From: Ignavibacteria bacterium
GTDB taxonomy: Bacteria > Bacteroidota > Ignavibacteria > Kapaibacteriales > UBA4661
Length of the DNA stretch: 64,000 nucleotides
Assembly (NCBI GenBank): GCA_013298775.1
Contig: JAAFIV010000011.1
Span: 1 to 64,000 of the forward strand
Reading direction: 5' to 3'
Position 1 is the stretch's first letter. Every line of letters starts with the position of its first letter. Of the stretch, positions 27,601-37,045 are shown one piece after another. Under the pieces are notes generated by a model. The model was not told the DNA's origin, did no database searches, and was given only the letters and a program-made list of their open reading frames with translations. A program made the position numbers and the translations under genes.

Positions 27601-30600
27601 CGGCATCAATGTTGTTGTTCACAAGGCGGATTTGGCTTGCGGCGCGGTCGGCAAGCACGAGGTCGAGGTCGCCGTCGGCGTTCATGTCGCCCCAGGCAAT
27701 ATCAACCATATTTCCACCAACGGCGAGCGGAAAGCCCGACATGGTTGTAAATACGCCCATGCCGTTGTTCAGCAGCACGCTCACGCTTGCGCCGCCCGCG
27801 ACGGCAATATCAAGGTCGCCGTCGTTGTCAGCATCGCCAAGTGCGATGGCGGCTGGGCTTGCAATGGTAGGAATGGTGATGTTGTTTGCAGTGAAATTTC
27901 CTGTACCGTCGTTCAAACGCCGCACAATACCTGAAGCGGTCGCCGTGAGCATATCCACGCGCCCGTCGCCGTTGATGTCGCCAAGCGCGACATCCTGCGG
28001 GTTCGTGCCGCTTGCGTAGGGCGAAAATTCTTGATTACCAAAAATAGCGGGTCCAATTCCTGCACGGACGCGGTAGCTGTACACGAAGGGGCGCACATTC
28101 ACGCGAGCAAGCGAGGCTTGCGCAGAGGTCATCGTTACCATCACTTCTTCGCCATTCAAGAAACGGCGGGAAAGATTGAAACTTGCGGTTGTCGCTGCCA
28201 TTGCGTAACTCCACGCGCCGCCGCTTGCGGTATTGCGCTGCCCCGTCATCATACCGAAAATGCGGAGAGGACCTTGCGCCGCGCCAATAGCGGAGTACGT
28301 TGCGGCGGTAATTTGCTCGGTGAATTGCCAGGTCATTGCCGCTTGGTTTGGTGCGGTGTTGGTACTGCGCTGCGGAGAAATTGCGCGGGTGTAGGTTGGC
28401 GGACCGCAATCGGTGGAGCTTGTGCAGACGAGGCGTGGTTGTGTGGCGTTGAAGAGAATAGAAATATCGTTATTTCCTTGATTGGGAACGACCAAATCCA
28501 TATCACCATCACCGTCAAAATCTCCTGCTGCCAGATGCTGAGGTGCTGCGGCAACGCTTCCAGGAAGTCCCGCCGCAAACGAACCCATGCCATTATTGAT
28601 GCCAATGCCTACCTGCCCTGCATTCAGCGACACGGCAATATCCATATCGCCATCACCATCAACATCGGCTGGAATGATAGCATTGGCGGGGTCGCCAAGC
28701 GCGGGCGATATTGCGGCGGTGAAGAGAGCATTTCCATTATTCAAATATGCCGTTATCACGCCGAGCGCACCAATAGCAACAATGTCATTGTTTCTGTCAT
28801 TATTTGCATCAACAATGCAGAATCTCCCGCCTGCGAGAGTAGGTCCAGCGGAAAATGTTCCCAAACCACTATTCACATACACCGTAATATTGCTTGCAAG
28901 AGAATTTTCGACTGCTATATCCATATCACCATCATTGTCAAAATCTCCTGCCTGAATAGTTCTTGGATTTCCTCCTGTTCCAAGCAGCAAGCCAGAGGTA
29001 AACGTACCCAAACCATTATTTGTCATAAACTGTACATTGCCGCCACAAATCGAAACGGCAAGGTCGAGGTCGCCGTCGGCATCGGCATCAAGAGCCGCGA
29101 GACCGTTTCCTAAACAGCCGACTGTTGGAGAGCTTGCTAATGTGAATACTCCGCCAGCATTTGTCCATAACTCCACAAACGTTGAGCCTGCATACGAAAC
29201 AATCATATCAACATCACCATCATTGTCAAAATCTCCGCCGATAACCGCACTTGGATTCGCTCCAGTAACAGCTAAATTTGCTCCTGGCGTAAAGACTCCT
29301 GCATTATTGATGTAGATTCTGCCATTTGCTCCCGAATTGAACACCGCAATATCCACATCATTATCTTGGTCGAAATCGCCTACACAGGTCAGTGTTGGTA
29401 AGGCTCCTGCACCTACAAAGGGACGCTGTACTTCGTGAAATTGTCCCGGTCCCATACCTGCGCGGGCGCGGAAGCTATACACGTAGGGACGCACAGCAAT
29501 GCCGCTTGCAGCGCGGGCATTGGTAACGCTGACCATCATTTCCTCGCCTGGCAACATTGCTCGAAGCGGCATAAGCGTCGCGGTGGTGTTTGGCGAAAGA
29601 GCAGTGTACGTCCATGGTCCAGAACCGCCGCCATTCACGCTGCGGCTAGCGCGCATATTGCCGAAGACGCGGATGGGTCCCTCTGTTCCTGCGGGTGGCG
29701 CGGCTGTTGGGAAGGAGGCGGTTGCGGTGGTCATCGGCTCGGTGAATTGCCATGTGAATAATGAGCTTGTAATGGCAGTATGCACGTTGCGCTGCGGCGT
29801 AATCATGGGCGTATATGTCGGCGGACCGCAATCTACCATGCTATTACACACAAAACGCGGCTGCGTGGCGTTCAGCCAAACTTGAACGGTGTTGTCGGCG
29901 GCAATCAAAATATCCAAATCGCCGTCGTTGTCCACGTCGGCGATGGCTTGACTGAGGTTCACCGTACCAACTTGATTTGGTGCGGATAACGCAGGAAATG
30001 TTCCCGAATTATTGCCCAGCCCCACCACGAAATTGCCCGGAGTGCGCTGAAGCACGGTAATATCCTGCTGCGCGTCGCCGTTAAAGTCGCCCAGCAAAGG
30101 ACGGTTTGAAGTAGTCGGGATTGCGAGCGTTGCGGCGGCGGGAAAAATGGTGGGCATTCCTGTATTCAAGAAAATATTCACATTCGCATTTGGACCGCCC
30201 ACGACCGCATCAATACGGCTGTCGTTGTTAATATCCATGAGCTGGATATTGGTTGGATTGGTGACGGTTGTCACGTAGGGCGAGCCAGCAGCTTGGATGT
30301 CAAAATTTCCTGCACCGTTATTTAAGCGAATAGAGACAGAGTTTGCAATACCGTTGGTAATGACCCAATCTAAATCGCCGTCGTTGTCCATGTCGGCAAA
30401 GGCAGTCTCTTCGCGAGGGTTCACTCCCTGCACATACACTTGTGCGGGCTGCATATTTCCATCACCAATATTCAGATGAATACCGATGTTATTGGAATTA
30501 TAGGAAACACCAATATCAAGCGCACCATCGCCGTTTACATCACCAATCGCTAATCCACGAGGGTTTACAAAATCGGTGGGAACATTGATGGTGGTCGCAA

Positions 30601-33600
30601 CAGGAAAAATACCAGCACCGTTATTTTGATGAATGGTAATCTGCGCAGCACCAAGAGCGTTTGAATGGATAATATCCACATCGCCATCGTTGTCCATATC
30701 ACCAAGTGCCATTCTTCGGTCTGCGGGAGCAGTGCCGGGTGTAGTCACGGTACCAGCTGCTGTAAATGTTCCATTCGCATTTCCAAAATACACTCGCAGT
30801 GTGGTATTACTTTCTGAGGTAACAAAGTCCATGCGACCATCTCTATTGAAATCAGCAGTAAGAATTATACTTGTATTACTTGGTGTCGGAATGGGCGATT
30901 GAAAATGTTGGAAAAATGTCGCTGGTCCCGTACCAGCTTTTGTCCAAAACTGCCGCACGGTTCCTGTGGTCATCGGTACAGTGTTTGTTACGCCTGGCGG
31001 CGCGGCTATGTACGTGTGCGTCGAAGCGATAAATTCTACTTTTTCACCCGGATAATAACGAATGGAGGTAAACGGCGAAAGAGTATTCGCACTAAATGTG
31101 GCTTGATTGATTGGCGGAGCAGGAGACGACCACGTGCCGCCACCTGCACGAGAACGCCCACCCGTCATGTTGCCGAAAACACGGAGCGGTCCAGTTGGTG
31201 GAAGCGAGGCGGTATTGGTGGTTACGTTTTGGTTGAATATCGTGGTAATTGCCACCGGAAGCGCGACACTGCTTGCGTTTGCGAGCGGCGAGGTGGCTTG
31301 TACTTTGAGTTCGGGCTGGTGGTTGAAGAGAATGGCGGTGCGTCTGCCATCCAAAAGCGGAATGGCGAGGTCGAGGTCGCCGTCGCCATCAATGTCGCCC
31401 ACGGCGGGTTGCGAGGTTATTGCTACTTGCGAGGTTGCTTCGAGGAGTTCCATCGAAATGGGTAAGTTGAAGGCAGCACCGCCCGCACCTTTGTAGAACA
31501 GCACTCGCGTATCGGGCGCGTCGCCTGGCTTCCATGCGACAATATCCAGCACGCCATCACCATCGAAATCGCCGACAAGCGGCGTAACACCAGGCGAACC
31601 AGTATTATACGTTACGGCAAAATTAAAGGTACCAGTACCATTGGCTTGATTTGTAAGAGTATAGAAATTATTGTTTGCGAGTGTACCAACAGCAAGGTCT
31701 GTATAGCCATCATTATTAAAATCACCCGTTGCTATGTCCGTAGAATTCATCGTAAAATATGTCAACGGCAGAGTTGCATTAAACAAGGAATTCAGCCCCG
31801 TATTTGCGCCCCTATTCAGCCAAATTCGCACAAGTGTACCATTGCACGTCGCCAAATCCATATCGCCGTCGTTGTCGGCATCCAACGCAACAACACCTCG
31901 CGTAGAAACAGCAAGATTGACGGCAAGGCTAAACGTTGCACCGTTTCCGTCATTAAGATAAATAAAAAGACCAGTATTTGAGGCAGCTGCTATGTCCATA
32001 TCGCCATCGCCATCAAAATCGGCGGCGACAATTCTATCCAAAACTCCACCAGGCGTAAAGGTTGCCAATGGCGTAGCAAAACTTCCAAGCGGATTATTCC
32101 GTCGAAGGACGACGGATCCCGCCCCCACATCAATAAAGGCAATATCTGGTCTACCATCGCTATCGAAATCTGCTGAAATACACTGGGGAACACTTGCTCC
32201 AAAAATATTCGTTGCTGGATTGGCAAAGGACGTAGGATTTCCCAACGGATTATTTTGCAATCGCAGATTCAAACCATTGGAACTTCCTTGCATCATATCA
32301 ATTTTGCCATCCAAATCGAAGTCTGCAAGAGCCACACACTGTGCAACACCAGCGTCGTCCCACCTGCGCGAATCCACAAATCGTCCATTACCGCCGCTCG
32401 GCGCGACCGTAAAGGCGTACACCGTCGGCGAGGTAGAAAATACTTGCCCTCCAGGCGTACTTGCTTGCGCATTCGTAACTGTTACCATGACCGTTTCACC
32501 AGCACGGAAGGGGTTCGCAGCAGGCGGTATGTATTCGGCAGTTCTTGTGGCAGCGATATAGTTCCATGTCCCCAGTGCTGAAAGCGTGGAGCGGTGTCCG
32601 GTCATGCTGCCATGAATGCGAATTGCACCAGGAGTTGTTGCCATAGGCGAGGGCGGTAACACGTTTGGAAAGGCTGCTGTTGCTGATGTTACTGGCTGGT
32701 CGAACGTCACTCGCACGGGAAATGCGCCAAAGGTCTGGGTATGGCTGTTGCGCTGAGGACCGACTTCGCGTTGATAGTCCCAGCGATTGCCGATGGGAAG
32801 TGGGAGTGGTGGTCCGATAGGATTGATGCGGGGCGGACGGGCGTTGAGAAGAATGGAAACGTTGTTGCTTCCTTGATTTGCCACAGCGAGGTCGAGGTCG
32901 CCGTCGCCATCGACATCACCAAAATTGACTGACCGCAAGCCTGTTCCTGCGAGAAAAGGCGAGCCGCTTGCTGGCGTGAAAGAACCGTTACCATCGTTCA
33001 GTAGAAGTGCTGCATTGCCACTATTTGCTACGGCAAGGTCGAGATCGCCGTCGCCGTCCACATCGCCTAAGGAAGTAGAGCGAGGGGTCGTACCTCCTGT
33101 GGCAAAAGGCGAACCTGCAACGGGCGTATATAAACCACTGCCGTTGTTGAGTAGTACGCTTACGTTATTGCTTCCAAAATTCGCCGTTACAATGTCAAGT
33201 CCGTTCATGCCGTCCACATCGCCCAAGGAAATGAATTGTGGGTTTGTCCCCACGGCAAACGGAGAACCTGCTGCGGGAGAATACAAACCCGCGCCACTAT
33301 TGAGCAAGAGCGTTACATCATTGCTTGTAGCATTTGCTATTGCGAGGTCGAGGTCGCCATCGCTATCCACATCGCCGAAAGAAGCCACAACTGGTGCTGT
33401 TCCTGCTGCAAAGGGCGAGCCTGGTGCTGCTGTGTATGAACCCGTGCCGTTGTTAAGCAAAAGAGTTACATTGTTCACGCCACTTTTTGCCGCCGCGATA
33501 TCAAGGTCGCCGTCGCCGTCTGCATCGCCGAAGGCAACGGAAGTTGTCGTACCACCCGCCCCAAAGGGTGAACCTGGTGCTGGTGTGTACGAACCAGCAC

Positions 33601-36600
33601 CATTGTTGAGAAGAACGGTTATGTTGACACTCCCAAAACTTGATGTAGCAAGGTCGAGGTCGCCATCATTGTCCACATCGCCCAAAGCAACAAATTGAGG
33701 ACTTGCACCTACCGCAAAAGGCGAACCAGCAACTGGCGAATACACACCAGAGCCATTATTGAGCAATACAGTTACGTTTGCACTTCCAAAATTTGACGCA
33801 ACAACATCAAGGTCGCCGTCGCCGTCCACATCACCAAGGGCAACGGAATATGTGCCTGTTCCCGCTGCAAAAGGCGAGCCAGGTACCTGACCGTCAAATC
33901 TGCCTGGTCCCACAGCCGTATTCGTCCGAAACTGCCGCACGTGTCCGCCAATATTCGTTGCCGTACCGCTTGTAATCGGCACAAAACGGAGGCTCTTTAC
34001 GGCATTAGTCTGGAAATTTGGAATACTCACGCTCACAAGCTCGCCTGGATAAAACTGATTCGCCGATGACGGTCCAGTAAGATTATTCGGCGTGAAGGTT
34101 GCGTTGTTTGTTCCCGAACCCGCCCACGTGCCGCCCACGCCAATGCGACTGCGCCCGCCAGTCATATTGCCAAAAATGCGTATTGGTCCGCCCTGCAATG
34201 GCGCAGGTGTAATTGCATCTACGAGTGATGCCGTTCCAGTGGTCATGCTCGTTGAAAAGGTTTGGCTCATCGGTGCGCTTGTACGATTGACATTTTGCGC
34301 GTTGATGACGGGTCCGAACGTTGTAGGGGTTGGCTGCTGCTCATTGCGCAAGACCGCCACATATGGGAATGCTGCGCCAGCGTTGTAGCCAACGAGCGCG
34401 TCCAAATCGCCGTCGCCGTCGAGGTCGCAGAGGTTGATGCACGACGCATTGGAATTAACCAAGCCCACCGTTCCTCCCGCAAGTCCCGCCGCACCAAACA
34501 CGCCGACACCGTTATTTCTGAACCACGCCATTCGGCTGGGAGTGGGAGCATTATCAAGACTCGCGCTTACCACATCCAGCGAGCCTGAACCATCAATATC
34601 GCCAAGTTCTATACCGCCGACCGTTCCTGCAATGCCAGGAGTGGTGTAAGGAGTAGCTGTAACAAACGAACCAAGTGCGGTATTTGGTAAGAAGTAAGCC
34701 CTCGACGGTGCCATTGGTACGAAAGCAAGGATATCTGTTCCAGGTACGTTGTCAATGTTTCCTGTAACTAATTGGATTGGTGGACTAGGTAGTATCTGGT
34801 TCACGGGCGTTTGAATCATCCTCCCGCCGCCATCGTTGTGATAGGTCAGAATGTTATTCACAGAGAAACCCACAGCGATATCCAACGAGGCATCGTTATT
34901 GAAATCACCTTTGGCAAGGGCTGTTGGTGGATTAGGTAAGGTTGTTGTAGAATGTACTGCTAAGGCAAAAAGCGGTGCATTTGGCGGATTGACCCAAAGA
35001 TTCCGATAAATTATGATAGATGGTGCCGATGTAATCACTGCCACGTCAATATCGCCATCACCATCGAAATCCCCTGTTTCTATCTTTTGCGCTCCTGTTG
35101 CGGTAATGCCGGGAGCCAAAACAGCTGCGGTTAAGTTTCCGGGTGTACTTGTGTTTTGTCGGATAAAGAGCGTCGCTCCATCGGTATAAATCCAATCAGG
35201 CTTACCATCGTTGTCCATATCGGCAGCTTTGAGGTCGAGAAGTCCCGCCGCCGCAATATCCAAGAACTCCCCCGCCGCTACCGTCTTTGCAAAATTCCCA
35301 TAGTTCATGTTCCGTCGCACCGCAACGCGCCCTGCGGAATTTGAGGCAGCAGCGAAATCTACATAACCGTCGCCGTCGAAATCTGCCGGGGCTATTGCTA
35401 CTGCATCCCCGCCGATGGTTGCGTAGGTGGAAAGGACGAAGTTTACGCCGCCCGCAGGCACAGCCGCACTCGTGCGATAGCTCGACACAAAGGGTGTAGC
35501 TCGTGCCAAAGGACGAAAACCGTTCAAAAATGGCTTATTCCCCGCACTACTACTTGCGCCATCGCCAAGCGTCGCACCTGTGGCAATAGTAAACTCTACT
35601 TTTTCACCACCAAAGTACGGGCTTGCGGCTGCGGGTGTGAAGGACGGCGTGGTCATACCACCGCCTGCAAACGTGCCATTCTTCAAGCCCGACATTCCGC
35701 CAAAGGCACGAAAATTTATTGCGGTAAGAAGATTCATGGCTTGATTAAAGGTCGGCGTGATAGGCTGAAGCGTAGAGGCGATGTTAGCGGCAATGTTTGG
35801 GGAGATGCTGGTGATGGAGGGGAGGTTTTGGTCGAACACAAGAATGCGATTATTTAAGCGGTCGCATACAAAAAGCTGCGTCCCGGAGAAGCACAGACCA
35901 TATGCACTGCCGCCCGCGCCATTGGCAAAATATTCACGGCATTGTGGTGTGGGATTGGTGTTAGTGGTAAAAATTTGCTGACCGAGAACATTATCTGCAT
36001 TTGCACCATTGGGCTTCGCTGCGGCATTATTAAAAATCAGAACACGAGCATTATCGCGGTCGCCAACGTAAAGATTGTTCGCAGCATCCGTAGCGAGATA
36101 GGAGCAAAAATTCATCTGCGAGATGGTACAGGTAGCAACGTTGGACATAAAGTTTATTTGCCCAAGGACACCGTTTGCGGCTGCGGAGCTAACAAAGCCT
36201 GCATTAAATCGCAGAACACGGTGATTCGCCCCGTCGCCCACAAACAGATTTCCGGCTGCGTCGAACGCCAAGCCAGAGGGTGCGCTCATACCATTGGCAG
36301 TAAGGGCGGCAGCGTTTGTAACAAAACCTGGTTGCCCCAAAACGAGGTCAGCCGCATCACTGCTTATTCCAAGATTTGCTTGAGGAAAGCGGGTAACCCG
36401 ATTATTTGCCCCTTCGGCAACAAACATATCGCCTACGGCATTGAATTTTACATTGAGCGGCTGGTTCATACCAGCAGCAGAAGTCGCCGTTAGATTAGAT
36501 ATAAAGTCTGCTTGTCCCTTGACCACGTCTGCTGCCGCGCCACTCGCTGCCGCCCAAGGCATTGGGAAGCGAATAACACGATGATTATTACGGTCAGACA

Positions 36601-36982
36601 CCCATAAATTCCCCGCAAGATCCACCGCAATACCGCTCGGCGCATTTAATTGGGTGGCAGAAAGCCCTGGCGCACTCGTGCCGAAAGCAGCCTGCCCCAA
36701 AACAATTTCGGGTGCTTGATTATTGCTTGTTATCGGCAGCCCAAAGCGCAAAATACGGTTGTTATTGAAATCTGCAACATAGAGTTTATTACGAACTGCA
36801 TCTACGGCAACATCGTAAGGCTGATTGAGATTGATATTCGCATTTCCGGCAGCAGTGGCGGTAAAATTTGGCTGCCCAATCACCCACGTCGCAGGCTGCC
36901 CATTCACCCACGTTTGCGCGGGCAACAATGCAGGCAAAAAGACGCACAAACAGCACAGCAGAAGTGTAGAAAAGCGTTTCAT
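21698..36982 (-). CDS. Giant secreted mosaic protein (NHL, VCBS, IPT/TIG, LRR, T9SS), 5,094 residues
   Basis: A single uninterrupted frame codes 5,094 residues. In order: signal peptide (1-22); NHL-type propeller (about 25-385); then six units, each an Ig/Big_5-like domain (often with GPxRxFGNMTGxRS) followed by VCBS/FG-GAP repeats with DxDxDGDxD calcium loops (about 390-3325). After these come a beta-rich segment, IPT/TIG domains (about 3590-3995), leucine-rich repeats (about 4030-4430), an Ig-like domain, a fibronectin III domain (about 4540-4620), two ASH-like domains (DFGxV, about 4630-4845) and a T9SS type A sorting domain (5011-5094). Integrin-like propellers, LRR and IPT folds all point to binding other surfaces, so an adhesin or predation/aggregation factor is inferred. 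It sits 63 bp behind an Rpn-type gene and may be transcribed from that promoter. Confidence 0.92.
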   Translation of the reverse strand: MKRFSTLLLCCLCVFLPALLPAQTWVNGQPATWVIGQPNFTATAAGNANINLNQPYDVAVDAVRNKLYVADFNNNRILRFGLPITSNNQAPEIVLGQAAFGTSAPGLSATQLNAPSGIAVDLAGNLWVSDRNNHRVIRFPMPWAAASGAAADVVKGQADFISNLTATSAAGMNQPLNVKFNAVGDMFVAEGANNRVTRFPQANLGISSDAADLVLGQPGFVTNAAALTANGMSAPSGLAFDAAGNLFVGDGANHRVLRFNAGFVSSAAANGVLGQINFMSNVATCTISQMNFCSYLATDAANNLYVGDRDNARVLIFNNAAAKPNGANADNVLGQQIFTTNTNPTPQCREYFANGAGGSAYGLCFSGTQLFVCDRLNNRILVFDQNLPSITSISPNIAANIASTLQPITPTFNQAMNLLTAINFRAFGGMSGLKNGTFAGGGMTTPSFTPAAASPYFGGEKVEFTIATGATLGDGASSSAGNKPFLNGFRPLARATPFVSSYRTSAAVPAGGVNFVLSTYATIGGDAVAIAPADFDGDGYVDFAAASNSAGRVAVRRNMNYGNFAKTVAAGEFLDIAAAGLLDLKAADMDNDGKPDWIYTDGATLFIRQNTSTPGNLTAAVLAPGITATGAQKIETGDFDGDGDIDVAVITSAPSIIIYRNLWVNPPNAPLFALAVHSTTTLPNPPTALAKGDFNNDASLDIAVGFSVNNILTYHNDGGGRMIQTPVNQILPSPPIQLVTGNIDNVPGTDILAFVPMAPSRAYFLPNTALGSFVTATPYTTPGIAGTVGGIELGDIDGSGSLDVVSASLDNAPTPSRMAWFRNNGVGVFGAAGLAGGTVGLVNSNASCINLCDLDGDGDLDALVGYNAGAAFPYVAVLRNEQQPTPTTFGPVINAQNVNRTSAPMSQTFSTSMTTGTASLVDAITPAPLQGGPIRIFGNMTGGRSRIGVGGTWAGSGTNNATFTPNNLTGPSSANQFYPGELVSVSIPNFQTNAVKSLRFVPITSGTATNIGGHVRQFRTNTAVGPGRFDGQVPGSPFAAGTGTYSVALGDVDGDGDLDVVASNFGSANVTVLLNNGSGVYSPVAGSPFAVGASPQFVALGDVDNDGDLDLATSSFGSVNITVLLNNGAGSYTPAPGSPFGAGGTTTSVAFGDADGDGDLDIAAAKSGVNNVTLLLNNGTGSYTAAPGSPFAAGTAPVVASFGDVDSDGDLDLAIANATSNDVTLLLNSGAGLYSPAAGSPFAVGTNPQFISLGDVDGMNGLDIVTANFGSNNVSVLLNNGSGLYTPVAGSPFATGGTTPRSTSLGDVDGDGDLDLAVANSGNAALLLNDGNGSFTPASGSPFLAGTGLRSVNFGDVDGDGDLDLAVANQGSNNVSILLNARPPRINPIGPPLPLPIGNRWDYQREVGPQRNSHTQTFGAFPVRVTFDQPVTSATAAFPNVLPPSPMATTPGAIRIHGSMTGHRSTLSALGTWNYIAATRTAEYIPPAANPFRAGETVMVTVTNAQASTPGGQVFSTSPTVYAFTVAPSGGNGRFVDSRRWDDAGVAQCVALADFDLDGKIDMMQGSSNGLNLRLQNNPLGNPTSFANPATNIFGASVPQCISADFDSDGRPDIAFIDVGAGSVVLRRNNPLGSFATPLATFTPGGVLDRIVAADFDGDGDMDIAAASNTGLFIYLNDGNGATFSLAVNLAVSTRGVVALDADNDGDMDLATCNGTLVRIWLNRGANTGLNSLFNATLPLTYFTMNSTDIATGDFNNDGYTDLAVGTLANNNFYTLTNQANGTGTFNFAVTYNTGSPGVTPLVGDFDGDGVLDIVAWKPGDAPDTRVLFYKGAGGAAFNLPISMELLEATSQVAITSQPAVGDIDGDGDLDLAIPLLDGRRTAILFNHQPELKVQATSPLANASSVALPVAITTIFNQNVTTNTASLPPTGPLRVFGNMTGGRSRAGGGTWSSPAPPINQATFSANTLSPFTSIRYYPGEKVEFIASTHTYIAAPPGVTNTVPMTTGTVRQFWTKAGTGPATFFQHFQSPIPTPSNTSIILTADFNRDGRMDFVTSESNTTLRVYFGNANGTFTAAGTVTTPGTAPADRRMALGDMDNDGDVDIIHSNALGAAQITIHQNNGAGIFPVATTINVPTDFVNPRGLAIGDVNGDGALDIGVSYNSNNIGIHLNIGDGNMQPAQVYVQGVNPREETAFADMDNDGDLDWVITNGIANSVSIRLNNGAGNFDIQAAGSPYVTTVTNPTNIQLMDINNDSRIDAVVGGPNANVNIFLNTGMPTIFPAAATLAIPTTSNRPLLGDFNGDAQQDITVLQRTPGNFVVGLGNNSGTFPALSAPNQVGTVNLSQAIADVDNDGDLDILIAADNTVQVWLNATQPRFVCNSMVDCGPPTYTPMITPQRNVHTAITSSLFTWQFTEPMTTATASFPTAAPPAGTEGPIRVFGNMRASRSVNGGGSGPWTYTALSPNTTATLMPLRAMLPGEEMMVSVTNARAASGIAVRPYVYSFRARAGMGPGQFHEVQRPFVGAGALPTLTCVGDFDQDNDVDIAVFNSGANGRIYINNAGVFTPGANLAVTGANPSAVIGGDFDNDGDVDMIVSYAGSTFVELWTNAGGVFTLASSPTVGCLGNGLAALDADADGDLDLAVSICGGNVQFMTNNGLGTFTSGLLLGTGGNPRTIQAGDFDNDGDMDIAVENSLASNITVYVNSGLGTFSAGPTLAGGRFCIVDANNDRNNDIVAIGALGVITAYLNNGNALFTAAISPALGDPANAIIPADVDGDGDMDIAVSLNAGQVGIGINNGMGSFAAGLPGSVAAAPQHLAAGDFDGDGDMDLVVPNQGNNDISILFNATQPRLVCTSSTDCGPPTYTRAISPQRSTNTAPNQAAMTWQFTEQITAATYSAIGAAQGPLRIFGMMTGQRNTASGGAWSYAMAATTASFNLSRRFLNGEEVMVTMTSAQASLARVNVRPFVYSYRVRAGIGPAIFGNQEFSPYASGTNPQDVALGDINGDGRVDMLTATASGIVRRLNDGTGNFTANNITIPTIASPAAIALGDADNDGDLDIAVAGGASVSVLLNNGMGVFTTMSGFPLAVGGNMVDIAWGDMNADGDLDLVLADRAASQIRLVNNNIDAAAFTLGAATGISGTPANLAVADLDNDGDLDVAAANNGGTSGLAIALNDGNGNLSLMPGTPIVTPSAPEGVAVGDLDNDGDNDIALVTTTPDNALIYRNTMGAFTLASTHAVGASPSDVGLGDVDGDGDLDLVSINNGANTATLWKNDGSGFFSQTASGSPYGLGMQPFGVAFADLDGDGDLDFASANSASNTTSVMMNQGDAGLAFSLTNAGFTNLFNNNNPVIVSRTQTPFTIGSFLGKTNLSNTSATLQYSIQAAGGGNAQFSITGSSQGTINNASSISTIATFVWRNAPVRGGVTTAVITVSPTFAGLLNATQITVTVIAESAFPRALAFSQSSSTGTQGVNFGAFNQGQLLSASGRPMNLAFGAWNGWNELAATDATLRLRAFNTQGQEGNFTLNGTPNLLSGIANAATGIFNNLRIVWLNAPETAVSTQVTLRLVSEGPAILSATNVTLTLLREPLEPQVISFSPSTGATGTIVTVRGTGLMGLTGAAVAGVPVQSFTVNSANQVSLVVAAGTSGTIVLTNSFGFGESIGTFNFVEFPTLLGIQPPSACAGQTLTITGTNIADVQQVFVGSVPAASFRVNERGQVEAVVPQNADNGIVTLQNRAGTAVLNIMLIQTPIITGISPSIVGTGGTLTVTGRNLQFTQAAQLFPNTLQILSQSATTMTLRVSTQAQVITAPLRLESGNGCLVLSTQAIAIAAPPTLTAVNTSSPEVGQTLVLTGTNFVPGMTITLGDVTAATVEVVSPTEVRVSFSTNALVVASTGAVLQATTPFGTATLQNTLVRLLPATVIPANIDFTPDTGTIGSTIVITGRGFVDVTAVSFGGTPAQSFRVESPSRIVAIVGAGGSGTVRVRSTTGTGESMRTFTYLTPQQLDSLAAVNFYRATNGATWTTSANWLVPQQPLNRWFGLTIAQSGANAGRIIAVNLPGNNVSVPAQNVGSSGGGGSASSAVSVTNAIIALSQMTALQTVNLSNNTLQGTLGSVVAGLRSVRSLNLANTGLSGRIPVELGTLDSLEVLKLDSNRFDGTLGDVFCTVFGQSVRNYALREIRVASNMLTGEIPPCIVQFTRLQILRLEDNQFINRIPEGINRLANLREFVVARNRLSGELPRSLDSTTFAVFAGKQTSETNALTQLELFDVSNNQLSGTIPNGIAQSRGMKILLLHNNQFSGSLPQTIPALTALEIFNAAQNQLSGELWENVGAMRSLREFSVRNNRISGIIPSSFVQIPSLQRLELDNNSFAGNAPTELARMASLRVLGLSQNRLRTVPSLNALRQTLDSTRLERNMLTFESIETSVQLRNFTYSPQDSVGEASSRFVLVGSPITFNFSVGGAFNRYQWFRNGVAATDAQESPEFTLTRAALAGNSGVYECRITNSLARDLTLYARPLTVRVDTAEPTNEAVLANQVAAPRLVFPYPAGRNMPYELPLTWRRALGAAVYEAQFSLLSDFSVLASNATISSTTLSVSGLRPGTRYYWRVRGIGAEGQRSAWSSDFFTTGTNDRPMQMTSIDFGRVSLADSVEGEALVVNFSNVSQTLQDIGLEDRNLSFAILDNVQQVIIPAGKYLTVRVRFAPRSTGVKLATTLLRYNESLRPERIDSVVNILQGTGVALKLTDVDFGIVRAGGTTLKSALLINTSPRPVTVQQARARDNDRIFSVEGYLGNRSFTIQALDTLLLLVRCSPPNAGRKFNGVLVLGDNDSVRAEIRADARAFKEGDVVMRFGVRPKEKQESIAPGGLVDVELFGKIDMGKTSDLIRAFDNLLQYQARFNMDPNVLILDTTERRAQQRRYIGVVNRVFVNIPPATFDISTLRNISETKRDFVLTSLKGRSVSGSTATTTLEVEQAEWSASAPNLFVESPINSTFTARPCEAGGVRLTTTAQPNSVAIARPNPVKDVAEIQYALREDGNIAFVMVDMSGKQVSVLAEGYAEAGEYSMMLDVKAVPSGTYFLVLQTQSGVVRRRVEVVK
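32830..33900 (-). repeat. Seven tandem 153-bp repeats inside the giant gene
   Basis: Seven consecutive copies of a repeat of about 51 residues (about 1028-1385 of the giant protein) follow the pattern SPFAxGTxPxxVALGDVDGDGDLD then NVTVLLNNGxGxYTPAxG. Similarity is visible in the DNA, with AGGCGAGCC and AGGTCGAGGTCGCC recurring at a period of about 153 bp. Seven blades are what a closed integrin-like beta-propeller needs. The other five VCBS blocks are more diverged. Confidence 0.85.
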
Positions 36983-37045
36983 TTGAGTATCGTAAAAGTG
37001 GAGACGGTAAAGTTCGTTAGTTGTTGGAGTGGAGCGGCTTCCAGC

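Noticed and set aside
32925-33698. Long open frame on the plus strand opposite the giant gene, seemingly a repetitive Ser/Pro protein
   Set aside because: It is the antisense reading of the seven 153-bp repeats in the giant gene. The coding strand shows calcium-loop motifs, a signal peptide and a sorting domain; the antisense reading shows none.
32830-33900. Regular repeats that might be taken for a CRISPR array
   Set aside because: The period of about 153 bp and the conserved protein motifs across the whole unit show coding repeats. There are no short exact repeats with unique spacers and no cas genes.
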